Positions 36,501 to 45,825 of a stretch of DNA of 64,000 nt are shown here, piece by piece. The stretch lies in assembly GCF_040717455.1 (NCBI RefSeq), contig NZ_JBFEFH010000019.1, positions 1-64,000 of the forward strand, given 5' to 3'. The translations under genes and the position numbers were made by a program. This stretch comes from Tautonia sp040717455 (GTDB lineage Bacteria; Planctomycetota; Planctomycetia; Isosphaerales; Isosphaeraceae). How positions within the stretch are numbered: the first letter of the stretch is position 1; each line of letters begins with the position of its first letter. The notes below the pieces were generated by a model, which saw only the letters and a list, made by a program, of their open reading frames with translations, had not been told where the DNA came from and searched no databases.

Positions 36501-37030
36501 GAAACAATCCCAATTCTGGGGACCATTCTGCTCGAACCGATCGCTGCGTGTCGCGTCGTTCGACCGGTTAAAAAATCCCCGCGCGAAACAAACCCAATTT
36601 TGACCGCAGAACCCCCGAAACGAATCGCTTTAATCGACCCAACCTTCTATCATTCCACGAGAAACGCCGAATCATCCCGGCGCACCCATGGCGCACCCGA
36701 GGGCGCACCGCCCGCGCACCGACCGGGAGAGCGCTCAATCCTCCCTCCCCCATTCTCCCCTGCCGATTCCCGATGCCCTGTTCCCGAAACGAACCGCTTT
36801 CATCGCCGCAACTCTCCATCAGGACACGAGAAGCGGATCGCCCCCCATGCGCACCGGCCGCGCACCGACCCGCGTACCCCGAGGCGCACCGACCTGCCAT
36901 CCCGGCCCTTCCTCGCTCGACCAAACAAACCCATTTGCGGGCGTCGCTTCAACCTTTCCGAACCAATGAGCCCTCACGCCTCCTCAGGAGCACGATCCAG
37001 GCCCCGTCTCCCGAAACGACCGGGTGCTTT
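36501..37030 (+). repeat. Six degenerate GAAAC-type repeats
   Basis: Units related to GAAACRAAYCSMTTT start at 36501, 36585, 36617, 36786, 36922 (with A for the first G) and 37013. The best pair (GAAACGAATCGCTTT at 36617 and GAAACGAACCGCTTT at 36786) differs at one base. All are on the same strand, with irregular spacing. Confidence 0.6.
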
Positions 37031-37105
37031 GTACGTAACCCTCATTCGGGAAACAGGTTCTGCTCTGATCCCCCGGCGCACCCGAGGGCGCACCGGTCGC
37101 GCACC
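36680..37105 (+). repeat. GCGCACC arrays phased at 11-12 bp
   Basis: GCGCACC occurs in three clusters: 36680, 36691, 36703, 36714; then 36849, 36860, 36872 (GCGTACC), 36884; then 37076, 37088, 37099. Within each cluster spacing is 11-12 bp, one helical turn. The clusters are 135-192 bp apart and interleave with the GAAAC-type units. Confidence 0.7.
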
Positions 37106-37331
37106 GCTCGCCTCGCCGCATGGCGTGGCACTTCACGAGGTTCGGCGTCGCGTCTGTCCGGACATCCCCCCCGACCGACGGGCGAGCCTCGAGGCGACTG
37201 GCCAGGCACTTCAAAAAAAGTCGATGAAGAAACGATCGCATTGCGGCCACCGATCTGATACGCTCAACGGTTGTTTGATCGTCCCCCCCGAGGGCAACGA
37301 ACCGCTCCCGATCCCAGCGAGGTGTTCGTCG

Positions 37332-39851
37332 ATGACCAGGGCCCTCCTCTCCTCCGCCCGCCTCCCCGCACTCGGCTCGATCCTGACCCTCCTCTCGATC
37401 GGCCTGCTGCCCCCCGCCGCACAGGCCGATGAGGCCCCCGACCGCGAGGGGCTCCAGCTCTTCGAGTCCCGGGTCCGGCCGATCCTCATCGACCGCTGCC
37501 AGCGGTGCCACGGAGAGGAGAATCAGAAGGGGGATCTCCGGGTCGACTCCCTCGCCCACCTGCTCGGCGGCGGCCGGACCGGGCCGGCGGTCGTCCCGGG
37601 GGACCTGGTCGAGAGCCTCCTGGTCGAGGCCGTCCGCTACGAAGGCTTCGAGATGCCACCCGACGGCCAGCTCCCCGCCGAGGAGGTCGAGGCCCTCGTC
37701 CGGTGGGTCGAGCTGGGCGCCCCCTGGCCCGGCCAGGAGCACGCCGAGGCCATCCGCGAGACGCCCGGGACCTTCACCGACGCCGACCGCTCGTACTGGG
37801 CCCTCCAGCCGGTCGCCGAGGTCGAGGCCCCCGCCGTCAATGACTCCGGATGGGGCCGCAACCCGATCGACCGGTTCATCTTCGATCGCCTCGACGCCGC
37901 CGGCCTCTCCCCCGCCCCCGAGGCCGACCGCCGCACCCTCATCCGACGCGCCACCTTCGACCTCCACGGCCTGCCGCCGACCCCCGAGGAGGTCGACGCC
38001 TTCCTCGCCGACGACTCCCCCGACGCCTTCGACCGCCTCGTCGATCGCCTGCTCGACTCCCCCCGCTACGGCGAGCGCTGGGGCCGCCACTGGCTCGACC
38101 TCGTCCGCTTCGCCGAGTCCGACGGCTACCGGGCCGACGCCTACCGCCCCTTCGCCTGGCGCTACCGCGACTACGTCATCGACGCCTTCAACCGCGACCT
38201 GCCCTACGACCAGTTCGTCCGCGAGCAGATCGCCGGCGACGAACTCGACCCGGAGAGCCCCGTCGGCCGCGTCGCCACCGGCTACCTCCGGCTCTGGGTC
38301 TACGAGTCGAATCAGCGCGACGTGGAAGGCCAGTGGGACGGCATCCTCGACGACATCACCGACGTGACCGCCGACGCATTCCTCGGCCTCGGCATGGGTT
38401 GCGCCCGCTGCCACGACCACAAGTATGACCCGATCCTCCAGAAGGATTACTACCGGCTCCGCTCCTACTTCGCCGCCGTCGTCCCCCGGGACGACCTGAA
38501 CGTCCTGCCCGACGCCCCCGCCACCGGCGAGGCCGAGCGCCGGGCCGCCTGGGAGGCCCTGACCGCCGCCACCCGCGCCGAGATCGCCGAGCTGGAGGCC
38601 CGCCACCGCGAGCGGGCCGCCCAGTCCGCCATCAAGCTCTTCCAGCCCCACATGCAGGACCTCATCCGGGAAGATCGCGACGCCCTCTCCCCCCGCGAGC
38701 AGCAGCTCGCCACCCTGGCCTTCCGCCAGGTCCTCATGGAGTACGACAAGGTCCCGAACCAGCTCAAGGACGAGAAGGCCCGCTGGGAAGAACTCGTCGC
38801 CGAATTGAAGCGGTTCGACGCGATCCGACCCGCCGGGGCCAACGTCGACACGATCGCCGACGTCGGCCCGGTCCCCCCGCCGACGCTCATCCCCGGCGAC
38901 CGCTCCGGCGAGGACGTCGCCCCCGGCATCCTCTCGATCCTCGACCCCGAACCGGCCGACATCGCCCCGCCCCCCGGCTGGCCCGACTCGACCGGCCGTC
39001 GCACCGCCCTCGCCTCCTGGCTGACCGACCCGGGCAACCCGCTCGTCCCCCGGGTGATGGTCAACCGCCTCTGGCAGTACCACTTCGGCAAGGGGATTGT
39101 CGCCACCAGCAGCGACTTCGGCCGCCTGGGAGAGGAGCCGTCCCACCCCGAATTGCTCGACTGGCTCGCCTCGACCTTCATCGACGAAGGGTGGAGCCTC
39201 AAGTCGTTGCACCGCATGATGATGACGTCGAGCACCTACCGCCAGGCGTCCTCCCGCGACGACCTCGAATCGTGCCAGGCCGTCGATTCCGAGAACACCC
39301 TGCTCTGGCGGATGCCCCCCCATCGCCTGGAGGCCGAGCCGATCCGGGATGCCATGCTCGCCGTCAGCGGCGAGCTGGATCTCGACCTCGGCGGGCCCAG
39401 CGTCCCGGCCGACCAGCCCCGACGTTCCATCTACACCAAATTCATCCGCAACACGAAGGACCCCGTGCTCGGGGCCTTCGACATCGCCGACGGCTACCTC
39501 AGCACCGCCCAGCGGAACGTGACGACCGCCCCCACCCAGTCGCTCATGATGATCAACGGCGCCTGGACCCTGAAGCGCGCCGAGGCGTTCGCTAGCCGCC
39601 TGCTCGACGCGCCGGACCCGACCGACGCCGCGCGGGTCCGCCGCGCCTTCCGCCTCGCCTACGCCCGGTCGCCCGACTCCGACGAGGTCGCCGCCGCCCT
39701 GGCCTTCCTCCGCGGGCCGGGTGCCGAAGACGACCTGGTCGCCGCCGACCTCTCGTGCGACGGCGGCAGCGAGGCCCCGGCCGACCGCGCCGCCTGGGTC
39801 GACTTCTGCCACGTCCTGCTCAACGCCAACGAGTTCCTCTACGTCGACTGA
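37332..39851 (+). CDS. PSCyt1/DUF1549/DUF1553 cytochrome-like protein
   Basis: An 839-residue exported protein. A signal peptide (LLSIGLLPPAAQADEA) is followed by the planctomycete cytochrome domain with CQRCHGEENQKGDLRVDS, one CXXCH heme site near residue 56. DUF1549 (NPIDRFIFDRLDAAGLSP through MGCARCHDHKYDPILQKDYY, with a second CXXCH) and DUF1553 (SWLTDPGNPLVPRVMVNRLW to VLLNANEFLYVD) follow. A helical insert rich in Glu and Arg separates them. The ATG at 37332 opens directly into the signal peptide. The DUF1501 partner starts 97 bp downstream on the same strand, so this is a complete two-gene module. Electron transfer is suggested only by the heme sites. Confidence 0.93.
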   Translation: MTRALLSSARLPALGSILTLLSIGLLPPAAQADEAPDREGLQLFESRVRPILIDRCQRCHGEENQKGDLRVDSLAHLLGGGRTGPAVVPGDLVESLLVEAVRYEGFEMPPDGQLPAEEVEALVRWVELGAPWPGQEHAEAIRETPGTFTDADRSYWALQPVAEVEAPAVNDSGWGRNPIDRFIFDRLDAAGLSPAPEADRRTLIRRATFDLHGLPPTPEEVDAFLADDSPDAFDRLVDRLLDSPRYGERWGRHWLDLVRFAESDGYRADAYRPFAWRYRDYVIDAFNRDLPYDQFVREQIAGDELDPESPVGRVATGYLRLWVYESNQRDVEGQWDGILDDITDVTADAFLGLGMGCARCHDHKYDPILQKDYYRLRSYFAAVVPRDDLNVLPDAPATGEAERRAAWEALTAATRAEIAELEARHRERAAQSAIKLFQPHMQDLIREDRDALSPREQQLATLAFRQVLMEYDKVPNQLKDEKARWEELVAELKRFDAIRPAGANVDTIADVGPVPPPTLIPGDRSGEDVAPGILSILDPEPADIAPPPGWPDSTGRRTALASWLTDPGNPLVPRVMVNRLWQYHFGKGIVATSSDFGRLGEEPSHPELLDWLASTFIDEGWSLKSLHRMMMTSSTYRQASSRDDLESCQAVDSENTLLWRMPPHRLEAEPIRDAMLAVSGELDLDLGGPSVPADQPRRSIYTKFIRNTKDPVLGAFDIADGYLSTAQRNVTTAPTQSLMMINGAWTLKRAEAFASRLLDAPDPTDAARVRRAFRLAYARSPDSDEVAAALAFLRGPGAEDDLVAADLSCDGGSEAPADRAAWVDFCHVLLNANEFLYVD

Positions 39852-39948
39852 CCCAAGACACGGGCACCCCGCCGGATCGGCCCCGCTCCCGGCCGGTCCC
39901 GATCGGGACGCCCCGAGACTCCTCCCCGCCGAGCCGAGAGGTCGACCC

Positions 39949-41415
39949 ATGCCCCGCCCCTCCGAATCGCAGCCGAGTCCGATCCCGCACCGGATCAACG
40001 CCCTCTCCCGCCGCGACATGCTCCTCCGCGGCGGGGCCGGATTCGGGGCCCTGGGCCTGTCCTACCTGCTCGGCGGTGCGTCGGCCTCGGCCCGGGGCGA
40101 CGGCCCGACCCTCCTGCCCGACGCCTCGGCCTGGAAGCGGCCCGACGGCGGCGCCAAGAGCGTCATCTTCCTCTTCATGGAAGGCGGCCCGAGCCAGATC
40201 GACACCTTTGACCCCAAGCCGGAGGTCAACCGCTTCGCCGGCCAGCCCCTGCCGTCGAGCATCAAGCGGGTCATCCTGCCGATGGGCGAGATGGAATCCC
40301 CCCTGCTCGCCTCGCATCGCACGTGGTCGCGCCGGGGCGAATGCGGCATGTGGGTCTCCGACTGGCTGCCGCACATCGGCGAGTGTGCCGACGACCTGGT
40401 CGTCGTCCGCTCCTGCATCTCCGACGGCCTGAACCACGTCAACGGCGTCTGCCAGATGAACACCGGCTCGATCCGGGGGGGCCGCCCCTCGCTCGGGAGC
40501 TGGGTGACCTACGGGCTCGGGACCGAGAACGAGAACCTCCCCTCCTACGTCGTCCTCCAGGACAACGAGCGGGCCACCGTCGCCGGCGGCCCGCGCAACT
40601 GGGGGGCCGGGTTCATGCCCGCCGTCTACCAGGGGACGAAGCTCGCCTCCGGCGACGAGCCGATCCCCGACCTCCTCCCGCCCGACGGCATCGACGACGC
40701 CCGCCAGCGCCGGAAGCTCGCCCTGCTCGACCGGTACAACCGCAGCCACGCCCTCGACCGGCCCGACCAGTCGGAGCTGGACGCCCGGATCGCCTCCTAC
40801 GAGCTCGCCTTCCGGATGCAGGCCGAGGCCCCCGAGGCGGTCGACATCGACTCCGAGGCCGAGGAGACCAAACGCCTCTACGGCCTCGACCGCGAGGAGA
40901 CCGCCACCTTCGGCCGCAACTGCCTGCTCGCCCGCCGCCTGGTCGAGCGCGGGGTCCGCTTCATCCAGCTCTACCACGGGGCCGGCAGCAAGTGGGACGC
41001 CCACACGAGCATCGAGAAGAACCACACCGAGAACTGCCGGTCGATGGATTACCCCGTCGCCGGCCTGATCAAGGACCTCAAGCGCCGGGGCCTGCTCGAC
41101 TCGACCCTGGTCGTCTGGGGCGGCGAGTTCGGCCGCACCCCGATGTCCGAGAAGGGGGACGGCCGCGACCACAACCCCTACGGCTTCACCATGTTCATGG
41201 CCGGGGCCGGCCTGCAGGGCGGCCGCGTCATCGGCGAGACGGATGACTTCGGCCTGCACGCGATCGAGGACCGCATCCACGTCCACGACCTGCACGCCAC
41301 GATCCTGCACCTGATGGGCCTCGACCCCGACCGCCTCGTCTTCCTGCACAAGGGCCGGCCCGAGCGCGCCACCCTGAATGAGGGGGTCGTCGCCGACCGG
41401 GTCGTCGTCGGCTGA
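39949..41415 (+). CDS. DUF1501 family Tat-exported protein
   Basis: A 488-residue DUF1501 protein with a Tat signal (LSRRDMLLRGGAGFGALGLS near residues 19-38). The core pattern FLFMEGGPSQIDTFDPKP, RLVERGVRFIQLYHG, WGGEFGRTPMSEKGDGRDHN and HATILHLMGLDPDRL identifies the group with metal-dependent phosphatase/sulfatase-like ancestry. It is the partner of the cytochrome-like protein immediately upstream. It belongs to a different subgroup from the protein at 30541-31917, being longer and having the KRLYGLDREETATFGRNCLLAR segment. The substrate is unknown. Confidence 0.93.
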   Translation: MPRPSESQPSPIPHRINALSRRDMLLRGGAGFGALGLSYLLGGASASARGDGPTLLPDASAWKRPDGGAKSVIFLFMEGGPSQIDTFDPKPEVNRFAGQPLPSSIKRVILPMGEMESPLLASHRTWSRRGECGMWVSDWLPHIGECADDLVVVRSCISDGLNHVNGVCQMNTGSIRGGRPSLGSWVTYGLGTENENLPSYVVLQDNERATVAGGPRNWGAGFMPAVYQGTKLASGDEPIPDLLPPDGIDDARQRRKLALLDRYNRSHALDRPDQSELDARIASYELAFRMQAEAPEAVDIDSEAEETKRLYGLDREETATFGRNCLLARRLVERGVRFIQLYHGAGSKWDAHTSIEKNHTENCRSMDYPVAGLIKDLKRRGLLDSTLVVWGGEFGRTPMSEKGDGRDHNPYGFTMFMAGAGLQGGRVIGETDDFGLHAIEDRIHVHDLHATILHLMGLDPDRLVFLHKGRPERATLNEGVVADRVVVG

Positions 41416-41558
41416 CTCGACCTCCCGCTTCATCCCGCGGCCCTTCACGACCCCGGACTCTCCGCCGCCTCCTGCAGGAGGGGGCTCCGGCCCCCGATCC
41501 GATCGTCGCGAGGTGCCTCCCGGGAATCCCCGCCAAGCTCGCCCGGCCTGAGACGCGA

Positions 41559-41595
41559 ACAGGCCCCGCCAATCGTTCGGATTGGCGGGGCCTGT
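41559..41595. terminator. Perfect 16-bp hairpin, bidirectional terminator candidate
   Basis: ACAGGCCCCGCCAATC (41559-41574) pairs exactly with GATTGGCGGGGCCTGT (41580-41595) over the loop GTTCG. It lies between the stop codons of convergent genes (41415 and 41624). No T-tract follows on either strand. Confidence 0.75.
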
Positions 41596-41623
41596 CGACG
41601 GGATCAGAAGCCTCGGCCGACCG

Positions 41624-43207
41624 TCAGAAGGGGGAGTTGGCCTCGGCTTCCTGGCGGCGGCGTTCGAATTCCTCGGTCCCCGGCAGGGGGACGGTCGTCC
41701 CTTCGGGGTTCAGCAGGCGATCGATCGCCTCGGTGTCGGCCGCCTCGACCACCCCCGGGATGGTCATGCCGTAGGAGTAGCCGAGCGAGCTGAGCAGCCG
41801 CTCGACCGGCAAGGGTCGGATGCCCAGTCGGCGGGCCTCCTCGATGATCTCGGTCCGGGTGGTGGCGAAGGCCAGGTCGTCGAGGTTCATCTCCTGGACC
41901 GACCGCATGTTCGAGGGGGTCCGCAGCGGGTCCCGCTCGTCGATGATGTAGTAGCTGATCTTCGCGTTCAGCTCGCCCTGCTCCTGGCCGACCGAAGGGG
42001 TGGGCAGGTCGTAGTCGACCACGCCGCCGGCGGCCTGGATCAGGCGCTTCAGGTCCTCGCGGTCGTCGACGCCGTCGCGGTTCATGTCGATCTTGCCGAT
42101 CAGGGCGAACCGCTGCGGGCCGTCGGGGCTCCAGGCGGCCGAGTAGAGCTGGTCTCCCACCCGGAGCGGGTTCGACTTGTCGAACTGCTCCTCGATCGAG
42201 GCCACCGTCTCGCTGCTGCCCACGTTGATCAGCTTGATCCGGGCCTTCGGCTTGTCGCTCGGCAGGCCGGGGGCGTCGGCGTCGAAGACCGAGAGGATCA
42301 TCTGCGGCCGGGCGCCCATGCTGCGGGTCAGGTTCGTCCGGATCCGTCGGGACGAGTAATCGACGAAGGTCACGTACCCGTCGGCGTTGTCCAGCACGAC
42401 CTCGTTCTTCTCCGACTGGTCGCGCCAGTACTTCATCTGCTCGAGGATGTCGGAGATCCGGTCCTCGTAGTCGGTCTTCTGCGAGGCCAGATTGGTCGTC
42501 AGGCCGTCGTTCTGGACGCGGAGCTCGGCCACCTGCCGCTGGAGCTGGCTGAGCTGGTCGCGCTGCTCCTCGAACAGCCCTTCGTACTTCTGGTGCTCGT
42601 TGTTCAGGTCGGTCTGGGCGGTCTGGGCGGCCTCTTGCTGCCGGTTCAATTCCGCCTGGTTGACGTTGTCGACGTTCTCCAGTTGGCGGCGGAGCCGGAC
42701 GTTGTCGGTGGCCAGCGCCGTGGCCAGCCGGGACTGGTTGGCCGTCAGGGCGGCGAGGGTTTCCATCGACCCCTTGAGCGTCGGGGTCAGGTTCGTGTCG
42801 TCGGTGAGGGTCTGGACCAGGCCGGTCAGGTTCTCGCGGTAGCGGGCGACCTCGGCGCCGGTCGCGCCGTCACGCTGGGCCTGCTCGATGGCCTGGTTGG
42901 CCTCGGCCAGCTGCTCGCTCAGCGAGGTGACGAGGGCCTGCTGGTCGGTGTCGATGGTCGTCAGCAGGGCGTTGGTATCGGACTGGACCTGATAGCCGGC
43001 CCGGTCGAGGACCGAGATCAGGTTGTTGTTGGCCTGGCCGGCCTTGGTGTTGGCCTGCGTCGCCTCGTTCCGGGCCGTGTTGCCTTGCTCGATCGCCTTG
43101 CTGTACTCGGAGTACAGGAAGTACGACGTCACCGCCAGGATCACCGTCAGTGAGACGAAGATCGCGACGGCGATTTTCAGTCCCTGCGATTCGTTGGCAG
43201 ATGCCAT
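41624..43207 (-). CDS. Membrane-anchored coiled-coil protein with C-terminal BRCT-like region
   Basis: A 527-residue protein. One N-terminal transmembrane helix (VAIFVSLTVILAVTSYFLY, about 14-32) is followed by a long coiled coil (about 35-265) rich in Gln, Asn, Glu and Leu. The C-terminal half is a beta-rich domain (DGYVTFVDYSS) and then a region resembling a BRCT fold, containing IDMNRDGVDDREDLKRLI. That segment also matches an EF-hand/dockerin-type calcium loop (DxNxDGxxDxxD). Such proteins recur in planctomycetes without a known role; a structural or envelope-spanning function is inferred. A single gene, divergent from the M28 peptidase. Confidence 0.8.
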   Translation of the reverse strand: MASANESQGLKIAVAIFVSLTVILAVTSYFLYSEYSKAIEQGNTARNEATQANTKAGQANNNLISVLDRAGYQVQSDTNALLTTIDTDQQALVTSLSEQLAEANQAIEQAQRDGATGAEVARYRENLTGLVQTLTDDTNLTPTLKGSMETLAALTANQSRLATALATDNVRLRRQLENVDNVNQAELNRQQEAAQTAQTDLNNEHQKYEGLFEEQRDQLSQLQRQVAELRVQNDGLTTNLASQKTDYEDRISDILEQMKYWRDQSEKNEVVLDNADGYVTFVDYSSRRIRTNLTRSMGARPQMILSVFDADAPGLPSDKPKARIKLINVGSSETVASIEEQFDKSNPLRVGDQLYSAAWSPDGPQRFALIGKIDMNRDGVDDREDLKRLIQAAGGVVDYDLPTPSVGQEQGELNAKISYYIIDERDPLRTPSNMRSVQEMNLDDLAFATTRTEIIEEARRLGIRPLPVERLLSSLGYSYGMTIPGVVEAADTEAIDRLLNPEGTTVPLPGTEEFERRRQEAEANSPF

Positions 43208-43680
43208 GGATCAATATCTCCCGCCGGCCGGGCCGGATCCTCGGGGGTGGCCGGTCCAGGCTGTCCGCGTGGTGCGTGGAATGGTCGAGTCGATTGGGGT
43301 CGAGAGGCGGCGATCGCGAGATCAATCGGACCGGATCGCGAGAAAAGAGAGGAGCATCCGAAAGAGCAATCACTTCCAGATTTTAGGAGCCGTTCCGGCC
43401 TCGGTCAAACCAACCACGAACGGCTTGAATCCGCTTGCCGTCCTGACCGGCAGGGTCGACACAGAACGATCGGGGTCAAACCTGCCTGGCTCGTTCCGTT
43501 GGACGAGCGGACCGGGGAAACCGTTCCCAACCTTTTCCCCGACACCGCATTCTTTCGGGCCGCCGGGGCCGGCAGGTCCCTTGACGCTCGCCGGCCGATC
43601 GGCCGACAATCCGTTGGTCCCCCCCCGTTCGGATCGCGTGGTCTGATCCCCGAGTCGATCGCACCTGATGGAACCGGCCG
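43208..43680. other. Divergent intergenic space upstream of the M28 peptidase
   Basis: No gene is supported in this 473-bp space. The only clear element is a candidate promoter at 43581-43610 directed at the peptidase. Confidence 0.5.
43581..43610 (+). promoter_or_regulatory. Candidate M28 peptidase promoter
   Basis: TTGACG (43581-43586) and GACAAT (43605-43610) are 18 bp apart and end about 70 bp upstream of the peptidase start. The -35 is strong, the -10 moderate. Confidence 0.4.
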
Positions 43681-45603
43681 ATGTCCTCGATCTCTCGTGC
43701 CTTGAATCGAACCGTGGCTCGCCCCCTGGCGATCGTCGTCCTCCCGGCCTGGGCCCTGCTGGTCGGGGCGGCCGGATCGGCTCGGTCTCAAGCGGTCGAC
43801 GTCGAGCCGGCGCTGGCCCGGATGCAGGCCGACGTCGCCTTCCTGGCCGACGACGCGCAGGAAGGCCGGTCCCCCGGCTCCGCCGGGATCGAACGCTCGG
43901 CCCAGTACATCGCCAAGGTCTTCGAGGAGGCCGGCCTGGCCCCCGCTCCCGGGCTCGACGGCTTCGAGCAGCCGTTCACGATCACCGGATCGGCCCGGCT
44001 CGGGCGGTCGCAGTCGCTCAGCGCGGCGGTCGAGGGGGGGGAATCGATCGACGGGCGCCTGAGGCGCGACTTCATGCCGCTGAGCATCGGCGGCGGCGGC
44101 CCGATCGAGTCGCTGCCGATCGCCTTCGTCGGCTACGGGATCACCACGCCCGACGACGCCGAGTTCGCCTACGACGACTACGCCGGGATCGACGTCGAGG
44201 GGAAGGCGGTCGTTTTGCTCCGACGCGCCCCGAAGTACGACGAGCCCGGCAGCCCGTTCGCCCCCGACGGCGCCCGGCCGGTCGACGTGGCCACCTTCCG
44301 CCACAAGGCCATCAACGCCTTCCGCCACGGGGCGAAGGCCGTCATCCTGGTCAACGACCGGGCGAGCGCGGACGGCGAAACGGATGAGCTGCTCCTGTTC
44401 ACCTCGGCCGGCTCCGAACGCTACACGACGATCCCCTTCGTCATGGCCCGGCGAGCCTTCGTCGATCAGATCCTCGAGGCCGCCGACGCCCCGAGCCTGG
44501 CCGAGCTGGAGGCCGAGATCAACGCCGGCGAGCGGCCAGGGCCCGCCAGCCGGCCGCTCGGAGGGGTGACGCTCAATGCCTCGATCGACGTGGAGCAGCC
44601 GACGATCGTGGCCAAGAACGTCATCGGCGTGCTGGAAGGGTCGGGCCCCCTGGCGAACGAGACGGTGGTGATCGGCGCCCATTACGACCACCTGGGCAAG
44701 GGGGGGGCCGGGTCGCTCGCCCCCTTCTCCCGGGAGATCCACAACGGGGCCGACGACAACGCCTCGGGCACCACGATGATGCTCGAGATGGCCCGGCGTC
44801 TGGCCGCCCGGCCCGACCCGCTGCCCCGTCGCGTCGTCTTCATGGCCTTCTCGGCCGAGGAGCGCGGCTTGCTCGGCTCGCGGTTCTATGTCGAGGATCA
44901 GCCCTTGATCCCGCTCGGCGAGACGGTCTTCATGTTCAACTTCGACATGGTCGGCCGCCTGAGCGAGTCGGGCGACCTGACCGTCTTCGGCGTCGACTCC
45001 ACGCCCGGGCTGCGCGACCTGGTCACGGCCCTCGGCTCGTCGCACGGGTTCAACGTCCGGCCCAATGCCCAGGTGGCCGGCAACAGCGACCACGCCCCCT
45101 TCCACGACCGCGGCATCCCCGTGGCCTTCCTGTTCACCGGGACGCACCGCGACTACCACCGCCCGAGCGACACGGCCGAGAAGGTCAACTACGAGGGGAT
45201 GGCCCGGATCGCCGACTACGCCGAGCTGCTCGTGCTCGACGTCGCCCGCCGCCCCGAGCGGCCCGCCTTCTCCGTCAGCGAGGAGGCCGAGCCCGAGCCG
45301 AGGCGGATGGCCGCGGGGAACGGGGCCTCGCTCGGGACGATCCCCGATTATGATGAGAGCGTCGAGGGCCTCCGCCTCAACGGGGTCCGGGAAGGCAGCG
45401 CCGCCGACAAGGCCGGCCTGACCGAGGGGGACGTCATCATCGGGTTCGCCGGCAAGCCGGTCGGCACGATCTACGACTTCATGGAAGGGCTGACGGAATC
45501 GAAGCCCGGCGACCGCGTGACCATCGAGGTCCGCCGGGGGGACGAGACCCTGACCCTCGAAGCCGTCCTCGACGCCTCGGCCCCCCGAGAAGGGCACGAC
45601 TGA
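43681..45603 (+). CDS. M28 family metallopeptidase with PA and PDZ domains
   Basis: A 640-residue exported zinc aminopeptidase-type protein. A signal peptide ends near residue 36. A PA-like insert (about residues 140-280) precedes the M28 catalytic domain, whose di-zinc ligands are visible: His in GAHYDHLG, Asp in GADDNASGT, the Glu pair in AFSAEERGLLGS, Asp in NFDMVGR and His in RDYHRPSDT. A PDZ domain (VREGSAADKAGLTEGDVIIG) forms the C terminus. It would process peptides in the periplasm or outside. No partner genes are nearby. Confidence 0.93.
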   Translation: MSSISRALNRTVARPLAIVVLPAWALLVGAAGSARSQAVDVEPALARMQADVAFLADDAQEGRSPGSAGIERSAQYIAKVFEEAGLAPAPGLDGFEQPFTITGSARLGRSQSLSAAVEGGESIDGRLRRDFMPLSIGGGGPIESLPIAFVGYGITTPDDAEFAYDDYAGIDVEGKAVVLLRRAPKYDEPGSPFAPDGARPVDVATFRHKAINAFRHGAKAVILVNDRASADGETDELLLFTSAGSERYTTIPFVMARRAFVDQILEAADAPSLAELEAEINAGERPGPASRPLGGVTLNASIDVEQPTIVAKNVIGVLEGSGPLANETVVIGAHYDHLGKGGAGSLAPFSREIHNGADDNASGTTMMLEMARRLAARPDPLPRRVVFMAFSAEERGLLGSRFYVEDQPLIPLGETVFMFNFDMVGRLSESGDLTVFGVDSTPGLRDLVTALGSSHGFNVRPNAQVAGNSDHAPFHDRGIPVAFLFTGTHRDYHRPSDTAEKVNYEGMARIADYAELLVLDVARRPERPAFSVSEEAEPEPRRMAAGNGASLGTIPDYDESVEGLRLNGVREGSAADKAGLTEGDVIIGFAGKPVGTIYDFMEGLTESKPGDRVTIEVRRGDETLTLEAVLDASAPREGHD

Positions 45604-45685
45604 TCGGGCCGTCCCCGGGGTGGCCGCCCGCGATCGGGACGAGCCGAGCCCGAGCCACCCCGGACGCTTCGATTCGCGACCCCTG

Positions 45686-45709
45686 CGAGGTGCCGTCCCG
45701 GGCACCTCG
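45686..45709 (+). terminator. Hairpin after the M28 gene
   Basis: CGAGGTGCC (45686-45694) and GGCACCTCG (45701-45709) form a perfect 9-bp stem over a 6-nt loop, about 80 bp after the peptidase stop. A second, looser inverted pair (CCGGGGTGGC at 45615 with GCCACCCCGG at 45654) lies between. Confidence 0.5.
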
Positions 45710-45825
45710 AAGGTCCGGCCCGGCTTCGTGGCTCGTGGCTCGTGAGTGAATGCCTCCCCTCCCCTCTCGATTCCCGGCGATCGCGTCCTTTTGGGGCCTC
45801 GATCCCAGAGAACCGCCCCGTCGAT

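Larger units (their letters stand above)
35924..37331. other. Long repeat-filled intergenic region
   Basis: About 1.4 kb without a supportable gene. It contains double-hairpin copy C (36061-36107) and the mixed GAAAC-type and GCGCACC arrays (36501-37105). An open frame in the downstream gene's frame runs from 36258, but its translation is Pro/Arg-rich low complexity and it lacks the downstream protein's signal peptide context, so I treat it as noncoding. Confidence 0.7.

Noticed and set aside
36680..37105. CRISPR array
   Set aside because: Repeats are only 7 bp with 4-5 bp spacers in helical phase, no long identical repeats, and no cas genes nearby.
36258..37331. N-terminal extension of the cytochrome-like protein
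   Set aside because: The extension translates the repeat arrays; the signal peptide begins at 37332.
36984..40019. 1011-codon minus-strand frame opposite the cytochrome-like gene
   Set aside because: Shadow frame, Val/Gly/Asp-rich, no motifs.
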